Made by a program: the position numbers and the translations under genes. Below the pieces are notes generated by a model. It made no database searches. It saw nothing but the letters and a program-made list of their open reading frames with translations, and was not told the origin of the DNA. Positions 40,829 through 50,299 of a stretch of 64,000 nucleotides of DNA are shown piece by piece. The first letter of the stretch is position 1. Each line of letters begins with the position of its first letter. This DNA is from Marinobacter sp. AC-23 (GTDB taxonomy: Bacteria; Pseudomonadota; Gammaproteobacteria; Pseudomonadales; Oleiphilaceae), in the NCBI RefSeq assembly GCF_001858325.1, contig NZ_MBPP01000001.1, forward strand, positions 493,030-557,029, written 5' to 3'.

Positions 40829-41646
40829 TTACTGCCGAATCAACCTTGGCCCGGCCTGCTCCTCTGGCTCTGTGCTGCGCCAAGGATTGATATCAAGGCC
40901 ACCGCGGCGCGTGTAACGGGCACACACAGTCAGGCTTTGAGGCTTGCAGTGGTTTAACAGATCCGTGAATAACGTCTCCACACAATGCTCGTGAAAATCC
41001 TGCTTTTGCCGAAAGCTCACGATGTACCGCAATAACCCGGCCCGATCTATTGCGGGCCCGGTATAACTTACCAGTACTGTTCCCCAGTCCGGCTGGCCGG
41101 TCACCGGGCAATTGCTCTTCAAAAGGTGAGAACAAAGCTTCTCGGTAACCACAGCCCCTGGCGCAGATAGCGACTCAGGGGCGTAGTCATACACCACATC
41201 GTCAACCACCTCGTTATCAACCAACTCGTAACCAGATGGGCGCCCAGTAGCTGTGCCAGAATCATCCACGCTCAAGAACCGCACATTCACCGCGGCACCA
41301 CAGGCACTGGATAAGTCCCCGGTTACGATTTCAGCAACCTGGCCTGCAGATGAGAACACCGTCTGGTTCAGGGAGTTCAGATAAAGCTTGAACGACTTGG
41401 ATTCGATAAGCGACGGCGAGGCCGCCGGAAACCGGATTTCTGCCCAAGCCACCTCCGGAATGCCACCAGGCGCAACCAGGAAATTTCCCAGGCCTGCCAA
41501 AGATCCCCTCCAAACCACGGCCAACGGCCGTCTTCAAGACCGATGCGGCGCCGATTTTCCTCTCGCGCAACCGGAAAAAGCAGGGCGGGATCGTAGCGAT
41601 CCGGGTAGTCGCTGGCTTTGCCAAGCGGCGCGTTATCAAGTGCCAT
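40829..41646 (-). CDS. queF: NADPH-dependent preQ0 reductase QueF (long type), frameshifted
   Basis: It reduces preQ0 to preQ1 for queuosine synthesis, feeding Tgt and QueA encoded near 25 kb. The N-terminal segment LGKASDYPDRYDPALLFPV and DLWQAWEISWL is in one frame. PEVAWAEIRFP, the NADPH motif ESKSFKLY and the catalytic cysteine (about Cys180, SNCPVTGQPDWG) are in the next. Adding one base at 41473 (TTGCG to TTGGCG) joins them as EISWLAPGGIPEVAW, for 272 residues, the size of the two-domain E. coli type. Confidence 0.93.
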
Positions 41647-41676
41647 AGAATTACCTAAAAATAAGCCTGTCTTAAA

Positions 41677-42450
41677 TTAGTGGCGTATGCCCTTCCCGCG
41701 CGCCAGCAACTTCAGCGCAATGAAGGAAAGCACAGCAATGAACACCAGAATCATACCAAGGGACACAAACGGGCTTACATCTGAAACCCCGAGTATGCCA
41801 AACCGGAAGCCGTTCACCATATACAGAATGGGGTTCACCATAGAAACGCCTTGCCAAAAATTCGGCAGCAGGTCGATGCTGTAGAACACCCCACCCAGGT
41901 ACGTGAGAGGCGTGAGAATAAACGTAGGCACAATGGAAACATCGTCAAACTTGGTAGCCAGCAGCGCATTAATAAACCCACCCACCGCAAACAAGGCGGA
42001 GGTTAGAAATACGGTTATGACAACCATGGGCAGGTTATGAATCTGCAGACGGGTAAAGGCCAGCGACAACAGAGTTACAATAACGCCTATCCCCAAACCA
42101 CGCGCCATGCCCCCAGTCACATAGCCTGCCAGTATCACCCAGTTTGGCACCGGCGAAACCAGTAACTCTTCAACGCTGCGCTGAAATTTCATGGAGAAAA
42201 ACGACGACACCACGTTGGCATACGAGCTGGTAATAACCGCCATCATAATCAGCCCGGGCACGATGAACGACATATAGTCGAAACCGCCCATTTCACCGAT
42301 TCTGGAACCGATCAGGTTGCCAAAAATAATAAAATACAGGGTCATGGTGACCGCCGGCGGAAGCAGAGTCTGCGGCCAGATGCGGGTAAACCGACGAATC
42401 TCTCGCTGCACAATGGTGCCGTACGCGGTGAACAGAGCGTGAGCATTCAT
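41677..42450 (-). CDS. ABC-2 type exporter permease (YadH-like)
   Basis: The 257-residue inner-membrane protein has about six helices. It carries the ABC-2 signature region (FQRSVEELLVSPVPNWVILA) and the LTPLTYLGGVFYSIDLLP block typical of YadH and DrrB-type permeases. It overlaps the end of the ATPase gene by ATGA, so the two are translationally coupled and form one transporter. The substrate is unknown. Confidence 0.9.
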   Translation of the reverse strand: MNAHALFTAYGTIVQREIRRFTRIWPQTLLPPAVTMTLYFIIFGNLIGSRIGEMGGFDYMSFIVPGLIMMAVITSSYANVVSSFFSMKFQRSVEELLVSPVPNWVILAGYVTGGMARGLGIGVIVTLLSLAFTRLQIHNLPMVVITVFLTSALFAVGGFINALLATKFDDVSIVPTFILTPLTYLGGVFYSIDLLPNFWQGVSMVNPILYMVNGFRFGILGVSDVSPFVSLGMILVFIAVLSFIALKLLARGKGIRH

Positions 42451-43396
42451 GTTCTGCCCTCCGTTATCCCTTCTGCCGTGGGTGCATTGTGCTCAACCAT
42501 ACGGATAAACAATTCCTCCAGCCTGTTTGCCTTGGTTCGCATGCTGACTACTTTTATCCCTTTGCGCTCCAGCTGTATGAACACGTCGTTAAGCGCCTGT
42601 CCTTTATGTACATCCACCTCTAGCACGCCTTCGTCGTCTAGCCGACATGAGAAGCCCTCAAGTTCCGGCGCTTTATCCAGAGCCATCTCGGCATCCAGCA
42701 AAAACGTCTCAAGGCTGAGCTGCTGCAACAGTTCCCGTTTGCTGGTGTTCCGGATAATACGGCCGTGATCAATAATGGCGATGTTCCGGCACAGGCTTCC
42801 GCCTCTTCCAGGTAGTGTGTTGTCAGTATGATGGTGGTGCCCTGCCGATTCATTTCCTCAAGAAACGACCACATGGAGCGCCGCAGCTCGATATCCACAC
42901 CCGCCGTAGGCTCATCAAGAATAAGCAGCTTAGGCTCATGCACCAGAGCACGGGCAATCATCAGCCTGCGTTTCATGCCACCAGACAGCATTCGCGCTGG
43001 GGTGTTGCGCTTATCCCAGAGCCCCAGTTTTTTCAGATATTTTTCAGCAGAAATGGCTGCTTTTTTGAGAGGAATTCCGTAATACCCAGCCTGAATGGTG
43101 ACAATATCAAACACCTTTTCAAACTGATTGAAATTGAACTCCTGAGGCACAACACCTAAATGGAGCTTGGCATCGGAAAGGTGGGTATCAATATCGTAGC
43201 CAAACACCTTTACCTTGCCTGCGGATTTTGTCACCAGTGAACACACAATGCCCAGCGTGGTGGATTTTCCAGCACCGTTTGGCCCCAGCAGTGCAAAGAA
43301 GTCGCCTTGTGCTACGTGAAGGTCAATTCCCTTCAGCGCTTCAAATCCGCTGGCGTAGGTTTTGGTGAGCCCCTCAATTTCCAGAGCATTGGTCAT
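42447..43396 (-). CDS. ABC exporter ATP-binding protein (YadG-like), frameshifted
   Basis: The ATPase has Walker A GPNGAGKST at about 38-46, the signature MLSGGMKRRLMIARAL and Walker B LLILDEPTAGVD. After HYLEEAEA the given frame leaves the family. Adding one C at 42794-42795 (GCCTGTGC to GCCCTGTGC) gives EALCRNIAIIDHGRIIRNTS and continues to 42447, for 316 residues, near YadG's 308. It is divergent from the lipoprotein gene at 43631. Confidence 0.92.
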
Positions 43397-43630
43397 AACA
43401 GGTTCCGGTTCGAAAAAAAGCGATATTCAAGAGACACTCTTTTATTGAGGCATGTCAGGTTTTTTCAAGGCAGGCGCAATCTCTACAAGCCCCGCAAAAT
43501 CCGCAAACTGCGACAGGTATCCCGATATAGCCCCAGCTGGCTGCCTATAATGCGGTTACAACAATTTACAATCGGCCGCCCACACCCGTTTCGCTGGCGC
43601 GGCCCAAACTCAGGGAATGAAAGACGAACC

Positions 43631-44779
43631 ATGGCTGCCGTTCACCTCACTCGCCCATCATTTACTCTGTCCCGTTCGCTTCTTGCCGCCTTTATTATAA
43701 GCCCGCTTCTCACCGGGTGTTTGAGTAGCGACAGTGGTGGCTCCGACAATGACACGAGCACCGGTAAAGTTAATGCTTTGGGAGTTAGCGGGTTAACCTA
43801 CCAAACCGCCAGCCAGTCCGGCAAAACCAACACCGAAGGCCAATTCCAGTACTACCCAGGTGAAACCCTCAGCCTTTGGGTAGGCGATCTGCCTATCGCA
43901 GAAGGCGTACCGGCACAGGAATGGGTCACACCGCTGGAATTCTTTCCGGACATCCGCGCATTGCTACAGATCCCATCTGTTGATGCGGAGGGCTTGAGCA
44001 CACACACAATTACCGAGCAGCAGCTTATTAACCGTGTGCCCGTGACTAACCTCACCCGCTTTCTTATTGCCCTGAACTGGACTGAGAGCGTGCGGGAAGG
44101 CGAAGGAATCGAGATTCGGGATCGTGTTATAAAACAATTGAATGCAGCGCTGCCGAAACTCACCGGGCCAATCGACTTCGGCGTTAGCCAGACCGAATTT
44201 GACGCAACCGGCTCCACCCCCTCACCCGCCAACCAGTTACTTGCTGAAATTTGCTTCTACCCAGCCGGCAACGAACTGTGCGAAGAGCCCCCAACCGAAG
44301 CCGACATAGACTCAGCACCGGAACGCCCGGAAAACGAGGACGACTGGGACCCAGACGTTGAGTACAAACAGGATTTAAGAGCAAAAAAACAGCGCATCAT
44401 CGAAGCCGCCCGCTCTATGGAAGAATTTGATGCCGAAAACGCCAGGGACTACCTGAAGCGTGAATTAACGAAGATCACAATCACCATCGGAAACCGCTTT
44501 TATCTGGACAATCACACAGCCAAACACTCGGTGAGCGACACAAGCAACAAGCGGGTGAAAATACAGCGCATCGGCGACGGTGTTGAGATTGCAGATATGG
44601 ATGCCCTCACCACCCGACCACAGGATGTGGTTTTACATTCTTACAGTGCGCAAATGGCAGAAGTAGAGTATTACGTAGGTGGGCCAGTAGACGGTGAATC
44701 CGAGATTGTGATCAGTTTTTTACCAGAAAACACGTATCGGTGGGTGCGAAAAACCCTGCGAGTTGTTATTACCAACTAA
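43631..44779 (+). CDS. Lipoprotein of unknown function
   Basis: I do not recognise the family. ATG 43631 gives 382 residues with a lipoprotein signal (SRSLLAAFIISPLLTG, Cys30). A Ser/Gly/Asp-rich linker is followed by a segment GVSGLTYQTASQSGKTNTEG. This resembles short beta-domains seen in some exported lipoproteins, with strand-forming YQT and GQFQYYPGETLSLWVGD motifs. A charged helical region (about 220-270) and a beta-rich C-terminus follow. The 234 bases upstream hold its promoter and that of yadG. The end overlaps the convergent HD-GYP gene by 11 bases. Confidence 0.75.
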   Translation: MAAVHLTRPSFTLSRSLLAAFIISPLLTGCLSSDSGGSDNDTSTGKVNALGVSGLTYQTASQSGKTNTEGQFQYYPGETLSLWVGDLPIAEGVPAQEWVTPLEFFPDIRALLQIPSVDAEGLSTHTITEQQLINRVPVTNLTRFLIALNWTESVREGEGIEIRDRVIKQLNAALPKLTGPIDFGVSQTEFDATGSTPSPANQLLAEICFYPAGNELCEEPPTEADIDSAPERPENEDDWDPDVEYKQDLRAKKQRIIEAARSMEEFDAENARDYLKRELTKITITIGNRFYLDNHTAKHSVSDTSNKRVKIQRIGDGVEIADMDALTTRPQDVVLHSYSAQMAEVEYYVGGPVDGESEIVISFLPENTYRWVRKTLRVVITN

Positions 44780-46079
44780 CCAGCCGGCCAAGACTCCAGC
44801 GAGATTCTGCACCGGTTACATCGTAACCGGCCGGATCTAAACCCTCAGTTCCGTGGACCAGGCATTCCTTAATGGCCAGGATTTCTGCTGCTGCACGGCT
44901 TTCGTTATATTTCGCCAGATCCACAACCTTCGCCGCTTTCAGCGGAGATTGATAACGGTCTGTCATAAGCATTACCCGGGGCCACAGCCGGCGCTCGGGA
45001 GAATGAGAGATCACAATGCCTCGCTGGCCATCGGTTAATTCCACAAGACTACCCGTGGGATATATACCAATCGCCCGAATAAAGCCTTCAACCAAATCGT
45101 CCTGAAACTCAATGTTGCGCATATCGTAGAGCAGAGTGACCGCTTTTGCTGGCGTCATAGGCTCCGCCGAACTTTCTCTCGGCCCAATAAGTGACTCAAA
45201 GAACTCTGCCAGCCCGGCAATTTTCGCCAACAGCGGAATTCTGTCACCGCGAATACCTTCAGGAAAGCCCGAACCGTTGTGGCGCTCACGATGGCCTTGC
45301 ACAATACTTAACACTGCCCGTGAAAGCCCGCTGAACTCAAGCATCGCCATGCCTTTATCAACATAGGTGCGGTACAGAGCATACTCTTCAGGGCCTAGCT
45401 GCCCTTCACGGGTAAGCAAGTCTTCAGGCAGTTGTGTTTTGCCAACCTGAGATAACAAGCAACCCAAGCCAAGGTGGTTCAGCAAGCCTTCGTTCAGCCC
45501 CAGCTGGCGCCCGCAAACAAGAGCCCAAACCGATGTGTTCAGCGCGTGCCGGTATACGTGGTTGTCGTGCTGCCGAATGCGACTTAGCCATAGCAACGCA
45601 TCCGGCTGACGAATCACGCTGCGCACCATTTTATTGATAACCGCAGCCACCGGCCGCAGATCCCTGGCTTCTTGTGAAGTCACAGCTGCATATAGCTGCT
45701 CAAGTGCAACGCCCGCATCTTCAAGCAGGTGCTTTGATACCTTCATTTCCCGCTTCAACGTCGTAGCGGCCTGGTACTTTACAGGTTCACGTATACTCAG
45801 CGGAGGGAGGTGAAGCTCTTCGCGCCCGCCGCCTCGTTGCCCACCTTTGGCTCCAAACGCCGGCCGAACAACTCTGGAAAGCTCAACGGAATCCCGAGCT
45901 TCTGCAACATCAACAGACACCCAACTGCAGTGGGAAACAAGAGCCCGAATATCGTCCTGGGAGCGAATGCGGAACCCTTGAATAGGAAAAGGCGTCTGAT
46001 GCCACGGGCGATCCAGGTCAGACACAAACATGCCTACCTCCAGATCACGCACCGCTATTTTTTTCTGACAGACGCCCAC
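44769..46079 (-). CDS. Degenerate HD-GYP domain protein with DUF3391
   Basis: The 436-residue protein has an N-terminal DUF3391-like domain (KIAVRDLEVGMFVSDLDRPW) and a C-terminal HD-GYP-like region (about 165-350). HD-GYP proteins are c-di-GMP phosphodiesterases. Here the metal-binding HD pair is replaced by SQ (LLSQVGK, 208-214). The later motif reads GHRERHNGSGFPEG instead of HHERxDGxGYP, and the terminal D-F-D-A-like motif is AEFFESL. Activity is therefore doubtful; it may be a c-di-GMP-binding or structural remnant. GTG 46079 follows GGGAGAGAG. Confidence 0.85.
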   Translation of the reverse strand: MGVCQKKIAVRDLEVGMFVSDLDRPWHQTPFPIQGFRIRSQDDIRALVSHCSWVSVDVAEARDSVELSRVVRPAFGAKGGQRGGGREELHLPPLSIREPVKYQAATTLKREMKVSKHLLEDAGVALEQLYAAVTSQEARDLRPVAAVINKMVRSVIRQPDALLWLSRIRQHDNHVYRHALNTSVWALVCGRQLGLNEGLLNHLGLGCLLSQVGKTQLPEDLLTREGQLGPEEYALYRTYVDKGMAMLEFSGLSRAVLSIVQGHRERHNGSGFPEGIRGDRIPLLAKIAGLAEFFESLIGPRESSAEPMTPAKAVTLLYDMRNIEFQDDLVEGFIRAIGIYPTGSLVELTDGQRGIVISHSPERRLWPRVMLMTDRYQSPLKAAKVVDLAKYNESRAAAEILAIKECLVHGTEGLDPAGYDVTGAESRWSLGRLVSW

Positions 46080-46243
46080 TACTCTCTCCCTAATAGGATT
46101 TTTTTAGTCGGTACCATTCTTGTACGGCGGCAGGAAATAGTCCATTACAGTTTGGTAGCTCAAAGTAACGACAAAAGCACAAATCGTAACGACATTATTC
46201 AATCGGAAACAACTTGTAGCAACGTGACCGGCGTCACACCCCA

Positions 46244-46855
46244 TCAATCCGCATTACATTCAGAACGATTAAACTTTGGTGGCCTGGCACTGAGAGCGCC
46301 GCGAAGCGTTTTGCGGCTGTAAACCGTGTAAGGCACAGCTGAGGCGCGGATGTAATCAACATTCTCCTTGTCTTCACCCTCGCCTCTAATCGCAGAAACA
46401 GGCGCGCACGCAACCAGCAATTCCAGCCGGCCAGATATATCTGCAATTCTTGCGTGAGGATCAGAGGGGTTCACCGACATGCATACATCACTGTCACTTG
46501 CCGCCTGAGCTACCTGAACCCGTCGGTCTCTGCTGCGATCACCACAGGCGCGAATACCCGGGCCACAAGCCCCCGCCTCGGCGTGACTACCGTCGTATAA
46601 CTGCCAAACCCGCTCACTACACTGAGTTTCAAGCGTTAGGGGTGTGGCACGATCGGATACGAACCACCAGGAGGGGTATTCAGCGCTGTGCCAGGACAAG
46701 CGGACTGCTCTCGGCTCGCCTTGAGAGTTTTCGGCAGGAAACATGGCGTAATGAGAGTAATAGGTAGCACACCCAGCTTGCACCAAAAGCAACCCGGTTA
46801 ACGCCAGCGAGCGCGTAACGCTCTTGAAAATTCGATGAAAACCAGAAGCAGTCAT
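46244..46855 (-). CDS. Lipoprotein of unknown function
   Basis: The 203-residue protein starts at ATG 46855, with a lipoprotein signal SLALTGLLLVQAG before Cys29. The mature part has several Cys residues (QCSERVW, ACGPGIRACGD, DVCMSVN), which could form disulfides, and ends with PKFNRSECNAD. I recognise no family. It lies between the HD-GYP gene and the PilZ gene, all on the minus strand; the 164 bases before the HD-GYP gene suggest a separate promoter for the latter. Confidence 0.7.
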   Translation of the reverse strand: MTASGFHRIFKSVTRSLALTGLLLVQAGCATYYSHYAMFPAENSQGEPRAVRLSWHSAEYPSWWFVSDRATPLTLETQCSERVWQLYDGSHAEAGACGPGIRACGDRSRDRRVQVAQAASDSDVCMSVNPSDPHARIADISGRLELLVACAPVSAIRGEGEDKENVDYIRASAVPYTVYSRKTLRGALSARPPKFNRSECNAD

Positions 46856-46933
46856 GAGTCTCTCGTTGTTCCTTAACGACAATCTCACCGGAGAAACGAC
46901 ATTATCCGTGGAAAAGCGCTGTAAAAATGCCTG

Positions 46934-47212
46934 TCAGTTAACACTCTCATCAAACTGTAAGCCGTATCCATCACTGGTAATACGAACAACAACCATATTG
47001 AGCACGGGTGCCGGTACCGGTAGCCCTTGCACCTGTACCTCTACCTTATCCCCCATCTCGGGAGTAAAGGGGTCATTGTCTACCACAACAAATACGCCAC
47101 CATCTGATATATCCCGGGTAGAGAAGACAAACTCGCCCAGTTGCTCATGGCTCACTTTTACTTTGGCACTCATCGCTGTGCGACAGTGCCCTCTGCGATC
47201 ATCTACACCCAT
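46934..47212 (-). CDS. PilZ-domain c-di-GMP-binding protein
   Basis: The small 92-residue protein is essentially one PilZ domain. The RxxxR motif (RGHCR within DDRRGHCRTAM) and the (D/N)xSxxG motif (STRDISDGG) are both present, so c-di-GMP binding is likely. ATG 47212 is chosen; a TTG two codons upstream is possible. It lies upstream of the unknown lipoprotein, 78 bases away, and a perfect palindrome sits 20 bases upstream of its start. Confidence 0.85.
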   Translation of the reverse strand: MGVDDRRGHCRTAMSAKVKVSHEQLGEFVFSTRDISDGGVFVVVDNDPFTPEMGDKVEVQVQGLPVPAPVLNMVVVRITSDGYGLQFDESVN

Positions 47213-47231
47213 CTGCAACGTTCCACTGCTT

Positions 47232-47248
47232 TACTACGGTACGTAGTA
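47232..47248. promoter_or_regulatory. Perfect palindrome upstream of the PilZ gene
   Basis: TACTACG-GTA-CGTAGTA, a perfect 7-base inverted repeat with a 3-base spacer, is 20 bases upstream of the PilZ start. It has the size of a dimeric repressor operator. The regulator is unknown. Confidence 0.45.
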
Positions 47249-47335
47249 GATTAACGTATGTGCTTGCGAAGCGTATCGTTTATACAACACCACGTAGAAT
47301 AATACTATTTTGAAAGAAGTACACCAAAGGGAATA

Positions 47336-47371
47336 TTGACTTCATGCGTAACACAAATGAGAATGGTTGGC
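47336..47371 (+). promoter_or_regulatory. Promoter of the iron-binding protein gene with a Fur-like box
   Basis: A -35 TTGACT (47336-47341) and a weak GAGAAT -10 (47359-47364) are spaced by 17 bases. The 19 bases at 47353-47371, including AAATGAGAATGGTT, match the Fur consensus at about 11 positions and cover the -10. Iron repression is the likely control, but the match is moderate. Confidence 0.5.
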
Positions 47372-47438
47372 GTTTTTAGGCGCCTGTGACTCTCAAACAC
47401 AAGCGCGCACCACACCAGCATCATAAAAGGATGGCATC

Positions 47439-48455
47439 ATGCGCATGAAACTCGCCGCAACTGCGGCAATCGCTCTTACCGCTCTTCCCATTGCCGCGTC
47501 TGCCGACGGCGAAGTTAATATCTACTCATATCGCCAGGCCTACCTTCTTGAACCACTATTGAATGCTTTTGAAAAAGAAACTGGCATCAAGAGCAACGTA
47601 GTCTTTGCCAAGCAGGGCCTAGCCGAGCGCTTGGAGCGTGAAGGCCGCAACAGCCCCGCAGATGTGGTGATGACCGTAGACATCTCACGCCTCAATGAGC
47701 TGGTTGAGCGTGATCTTGTTCAAGCTGTGGACAACGACATTCTGAACAAAAACGTGCCGGCAAGCTTGCGCCATCCAGAGGGCAAGTGGATTGCCCTCAC
47801 CACACGGGCGCGGCTCATCTATACCTCTAAAGAGCGTGTTGAAGAAGGTGAAATCACCACCTACGAACAGCTGGCCGATGACAAGTGGGATAACCGCATT
47901 TGTACCCGCAGCGGCAAGCACCCGTACAACATTGCCCTGATCTCATCGATGATTGCTCATCACGGCGAAGCTGAAACAGAAACCTGGCTAAAAGGGGTTA
48001 AAGACAATCTAGCGCGCAAGCCTCAAGGCGGCGATCGCGATCAGATTAAAGCGATTGCAGAAGGCGTGTGCGATGTCTCTATCGGCAACAGCTACTATTA
48101 CGGCAACATGCTGCAGGATGAAAACCAGCGCCCAGCCGCAGAAGCGGTTCGCCTGGTATTCCCGAACGCAGATGGCCGCGGAACCCACATCAACATCAGT
48201 GGCATTTCCCTTACCAAAAGCGCCCCAAACCGGGAGAATGCAATCAAGCTGATGGAGTTCCTGTCGTCGCCGGAAGCCCAGGGCATCTACGCCACGGCTA
48301 ACACCGAATACCCGGCAAACCCGAACGTAAAGCCCACCGGGCTGGTTGCGGAATGGGGCGAGATCCAGCCAGACAGCCTCTCCCTGCAAGATATCGCAGA
48401 AAAACGTAACGCGGCGGTCAAACTGGTTGACCGTGTAGACTACGACGGCGAGTAA
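47439..48455 (+). CDS. Ferric-iron ABC importer, periplasmic binding protein (FbpA/FutA type)
   Basis: The 338-residue protein has a signal peptide cleaved near residue 22 (PIAASA-DGEVNIYSY). It has the Fe3+-binding family pattern, with VNIYSYRQ at the N-terminus and a tyrosine-rich ligand site DVSIGNSYYYGNML. Family members bind Fe3+ through these tyrosines. A hairpin and a second Fur-like box separate it from the permease gene. No ATPase gene is nearby. Confidence 0.9.
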   Translation: MRMKLAATAAIALTALPIAASADGEVNIYSYRQAYLLEPLLNAFEKETGIKSNVVFAKQGLAERLEREGRNSPADVVMTVDISRLNELVERDLVQAVDNDILNKNVPASLRHPEGKWIALTTRARLIYTSKERVEEGEITTYEQLADDKWDNRICTRSGKHPYNIALISSMIAHHGEAETETWLKGVKDNLARKPQGGDRDQIKAIAEGVCDVSIGNSYYYGNMLQDENQRPAAEAVRLVFPNADGRGTHINISGISLTKSAPNRENAIKLMEFLSSPEAQGIYATANTEYPANPNVKPTGLVAEWGEIQPDSLSLQDIAEKRNAAVKLVDRVDYDGE

Positions 48456-48463
48456 GCGCCTTG

Positions 48464-48488
48464 GCTTGGGCGGCATTGCCGCCCAGGC
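48464..48488 (+). terminator. Hairpin between the iron-binding protein and its permease
   Basis: GCTTGGGCGGC-ATT-GCCGCCCAGGC forms an 11-base stem (one G-U pair) followed by TTTCACTTTTT. It lies 8 bases after the binding-protein stop. It would terminate or attenuate transcription, so that the binding protein is made in excess of the permease. Confidence 0.7.
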
Positions 48489-48510
48489 TTTCACTTTTTA
48501 TCACCCCTAC

Positions 48511-48530
48511 AAATGATTCTGATCATTGCA
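48511..48530 (+). promoter_or_regulatory. Fur-like palindrome before the iron permease gene
   Basis: AATGAT-TCTG-ATCATT is a 6-base inverted repeat resembling half-sites of the Fur box. Together with the upstream terminator it suggests a second, iron-controlled promoter for the permease. Confidence 0.45.
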
Positions 48531-48602
48531 GCGGCTATTTGAGCTGATTACAATCGACACCCTTCCGTCTCTTTACCCTTATTAAAAAATAACAGGAACC
48601 CT

Positions 48603-50291
48603 ATGAGCGAGGCCGCCACCAGCGTTAACCCCGGGCTTACCCAGCCCTTGCTGGCAAAGCGAACCTCCCGCCGTTGGCTTTTCAGTGCGCTACTAACCAC
48701 CGCCATCGTCGCTCTGCCGGTTTTGTCCGTCATTTTTCTGGCCTTCTTCCCTGAAGAAAACATCTGGCCACACCTGATAGACACCACACTGCCCCGCTAC
48801 CTTGTAACAACCATAAAGCTTATGGCCGGGGTTGGCGCTATTACTCTGGTCATCGGCCTTTCAACTGCCTGGGCCGTCACCATGTGCGAATTCCCCGGTC
48901 GCAAATTTTTTGAATGGGCCATGCTGCTGCCTTTTGCCGTTCCGGCGTATGTGATCGCCTATGTTTATACCAGCCTTCTGGATTACGCCGGCCCAGTTCA
49001 GGGCGCAATGAGGGATGTGTTTGGCTGGACTAACGCAGCCGATTACTGGTTCCCTGAAATTCGCAGCCTGGAAGGGGCCACACTGATGATAGGCCTGGTG
49101 CTCTATCCTTATGTGTATCTTCTTGCCCGTGCCGCGTTCCTCGAACAGTCCCCTTCCCTGTTTGCAGTCAGTCGTAGCCTCGGCCACTCGGCACTGAGTA
49201 CATTTTTCAAAGTGGTTCTGCCCATCGCCCGCCCCGCCGTTGCGGTTGGCCTTTCTTTAGTGCTGATGGAAACACTGAACGACTTCGGCACCGTGGATTT
49301 CTTTGCCGTGCAAACACTCACCGCCGGCCTGTTTGATACCTGGATGAACCTGGGCAACCTGGGCGGTGCGGCCCAAATAGCCACAACCATGCTCATCTTT
49401 GTGGTTATCCTGGTCACACTGGAACGCTATTCCCGCCGGCGCCAGCAACAGTTCGCCGCCCGAGACAACCGCGACCCAATCCGCCGTTTTACCATGTCAT
49501 TTCCACGGCAGCTTATCTGCGTTGCCGTCTGTGCTGTCCCTGTCCTGCTCGGGTTTATTATTCCCGGGCTAACCTTGGGCGTATACGCGTGGGAGTACTT
49601 CGATGAAAGCTGGAACCCGGTATTTATTCGCAACACCCTTAACAGCCTGTTCCTCTCGGGCACAGCCGCGTTCACCACGCTGCTAATTGGCGTTACCCTG
49701 GCCTACAGCCGCAGGCTTCACGACACTCGCGGAATGCAGGTGCTTATGCGCCTCTCAAGCCTGGGTTACGCCATGCCAGGGGCGGTATTGGCCGTGGGTG
49801 TCATAGTACCCCTGGCAGGTTTTGATAATTGGGTAGACAGTCTGATGCGGGATTACTTCGGCGTGAGCACTGGCCTGTTACTCAGTGGCTCGGCATTCGC
49901 CATCGTGTTTGCTTACACAGTCAGGTTCCTGGCAGTATCTGCCGGTAGCGTAGAAAGCGCATTGCAAAAGATTACCCCGAGCATGGATATGGCATCGCGC
50001 TCATTGGGCAACAGCCCGGGCAAAACATTGGTAAAGGTTCACCTGCCTATGCTTCGCGGTACATTGATTACCGCCGCACTGGTGGTTTTCGTGGACTGCA
50101 TGAAAGAGTTGCCCGCCACGCTGATACTCAGGCCGTTTAACTTTGAAACCCTGGCAACCTACGTGTACCAGTTTGCCTCCGACGAGCGCCTGTACCACAG
50201 CGCCCTGCCGGCTCTCATTATTGTCTTGGCTGGCATTATTCCGATCATTCTAATGAGCCGGTCTATCTCCAACACCCGTTCAATAGCCTGA
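48603..50291 (+). CDS. Ferric-iron ABC importer permease (FbpB/FutB type)
   Basis: The 562-residue inner-membrane protein contains two fused permease domains with about 12 helices. Each half has a binding-protein-dependent transport EAA-like loop (AAFLEQSPSLFAVSRSLGHS and SVESALQKITPSMDMASRSL). This is the fused FbpB layout. The usual ATP-binding subunit (FbpC) is not next to it; the following gene is on the other strand, so the ATPase must be encoded elsewhere. Confidence 0.92.
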   Translation: MSEAATSVNPGLTQPLLAKRTSRRWLFSALLTTAIVALPVLSVIFLAFFPEENIWPHLIDTTLPRYLVTTIKLMAGVGAITLVIGLSTAWAVTMCEFPGRKFFEWAMLLPFAVPAYVIAYVYTSLLDYAGPVQGAMRDVFGWTNAADYWFPEIRSLEGATLMIGLVLYPYVYLLARAAFLEQSPSLFAVSRSLGHSALSTFFKVVLPIARPAVAVGLSLVLMETLNDFGTVDFFAVQTLTAGLFDTWMNLGNLGGAAQIATTMLIFVVILVTLERYSRRRQQQFAARDNRDPIRRFTMSFPRQLICVAVCAVPVLLGFIIPGLTLGVYAWEYFDESWNPVFIRNTLNSLFLSGTAAFTTLLIGVTLAYSRRLHDTRGMQVLMRLSSLGYAMPGAVLAVGVIVPLAGFDNWVDSLMRDYFGVSTGLLLSGSAFAIVFAYTVRFLAVSAGSVESALQKITPSMDMASRSLGNSPGKTLVKVHLPMLRGTLITAALVVFVDCMKELPATLILRPFNFETLATYVYQFASDERLYHSALPALIIVLAGIIPIILMSRSISNTRSIA

Positions 50292-50299
50292 CACCCGTT

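Noticed and set aside
44184..44384. Antisense frames inside the lipoprotein gene and similar shadows throughout
   Set aside because: Codon-position shadows of real genes without ribosome sites or family similarity.
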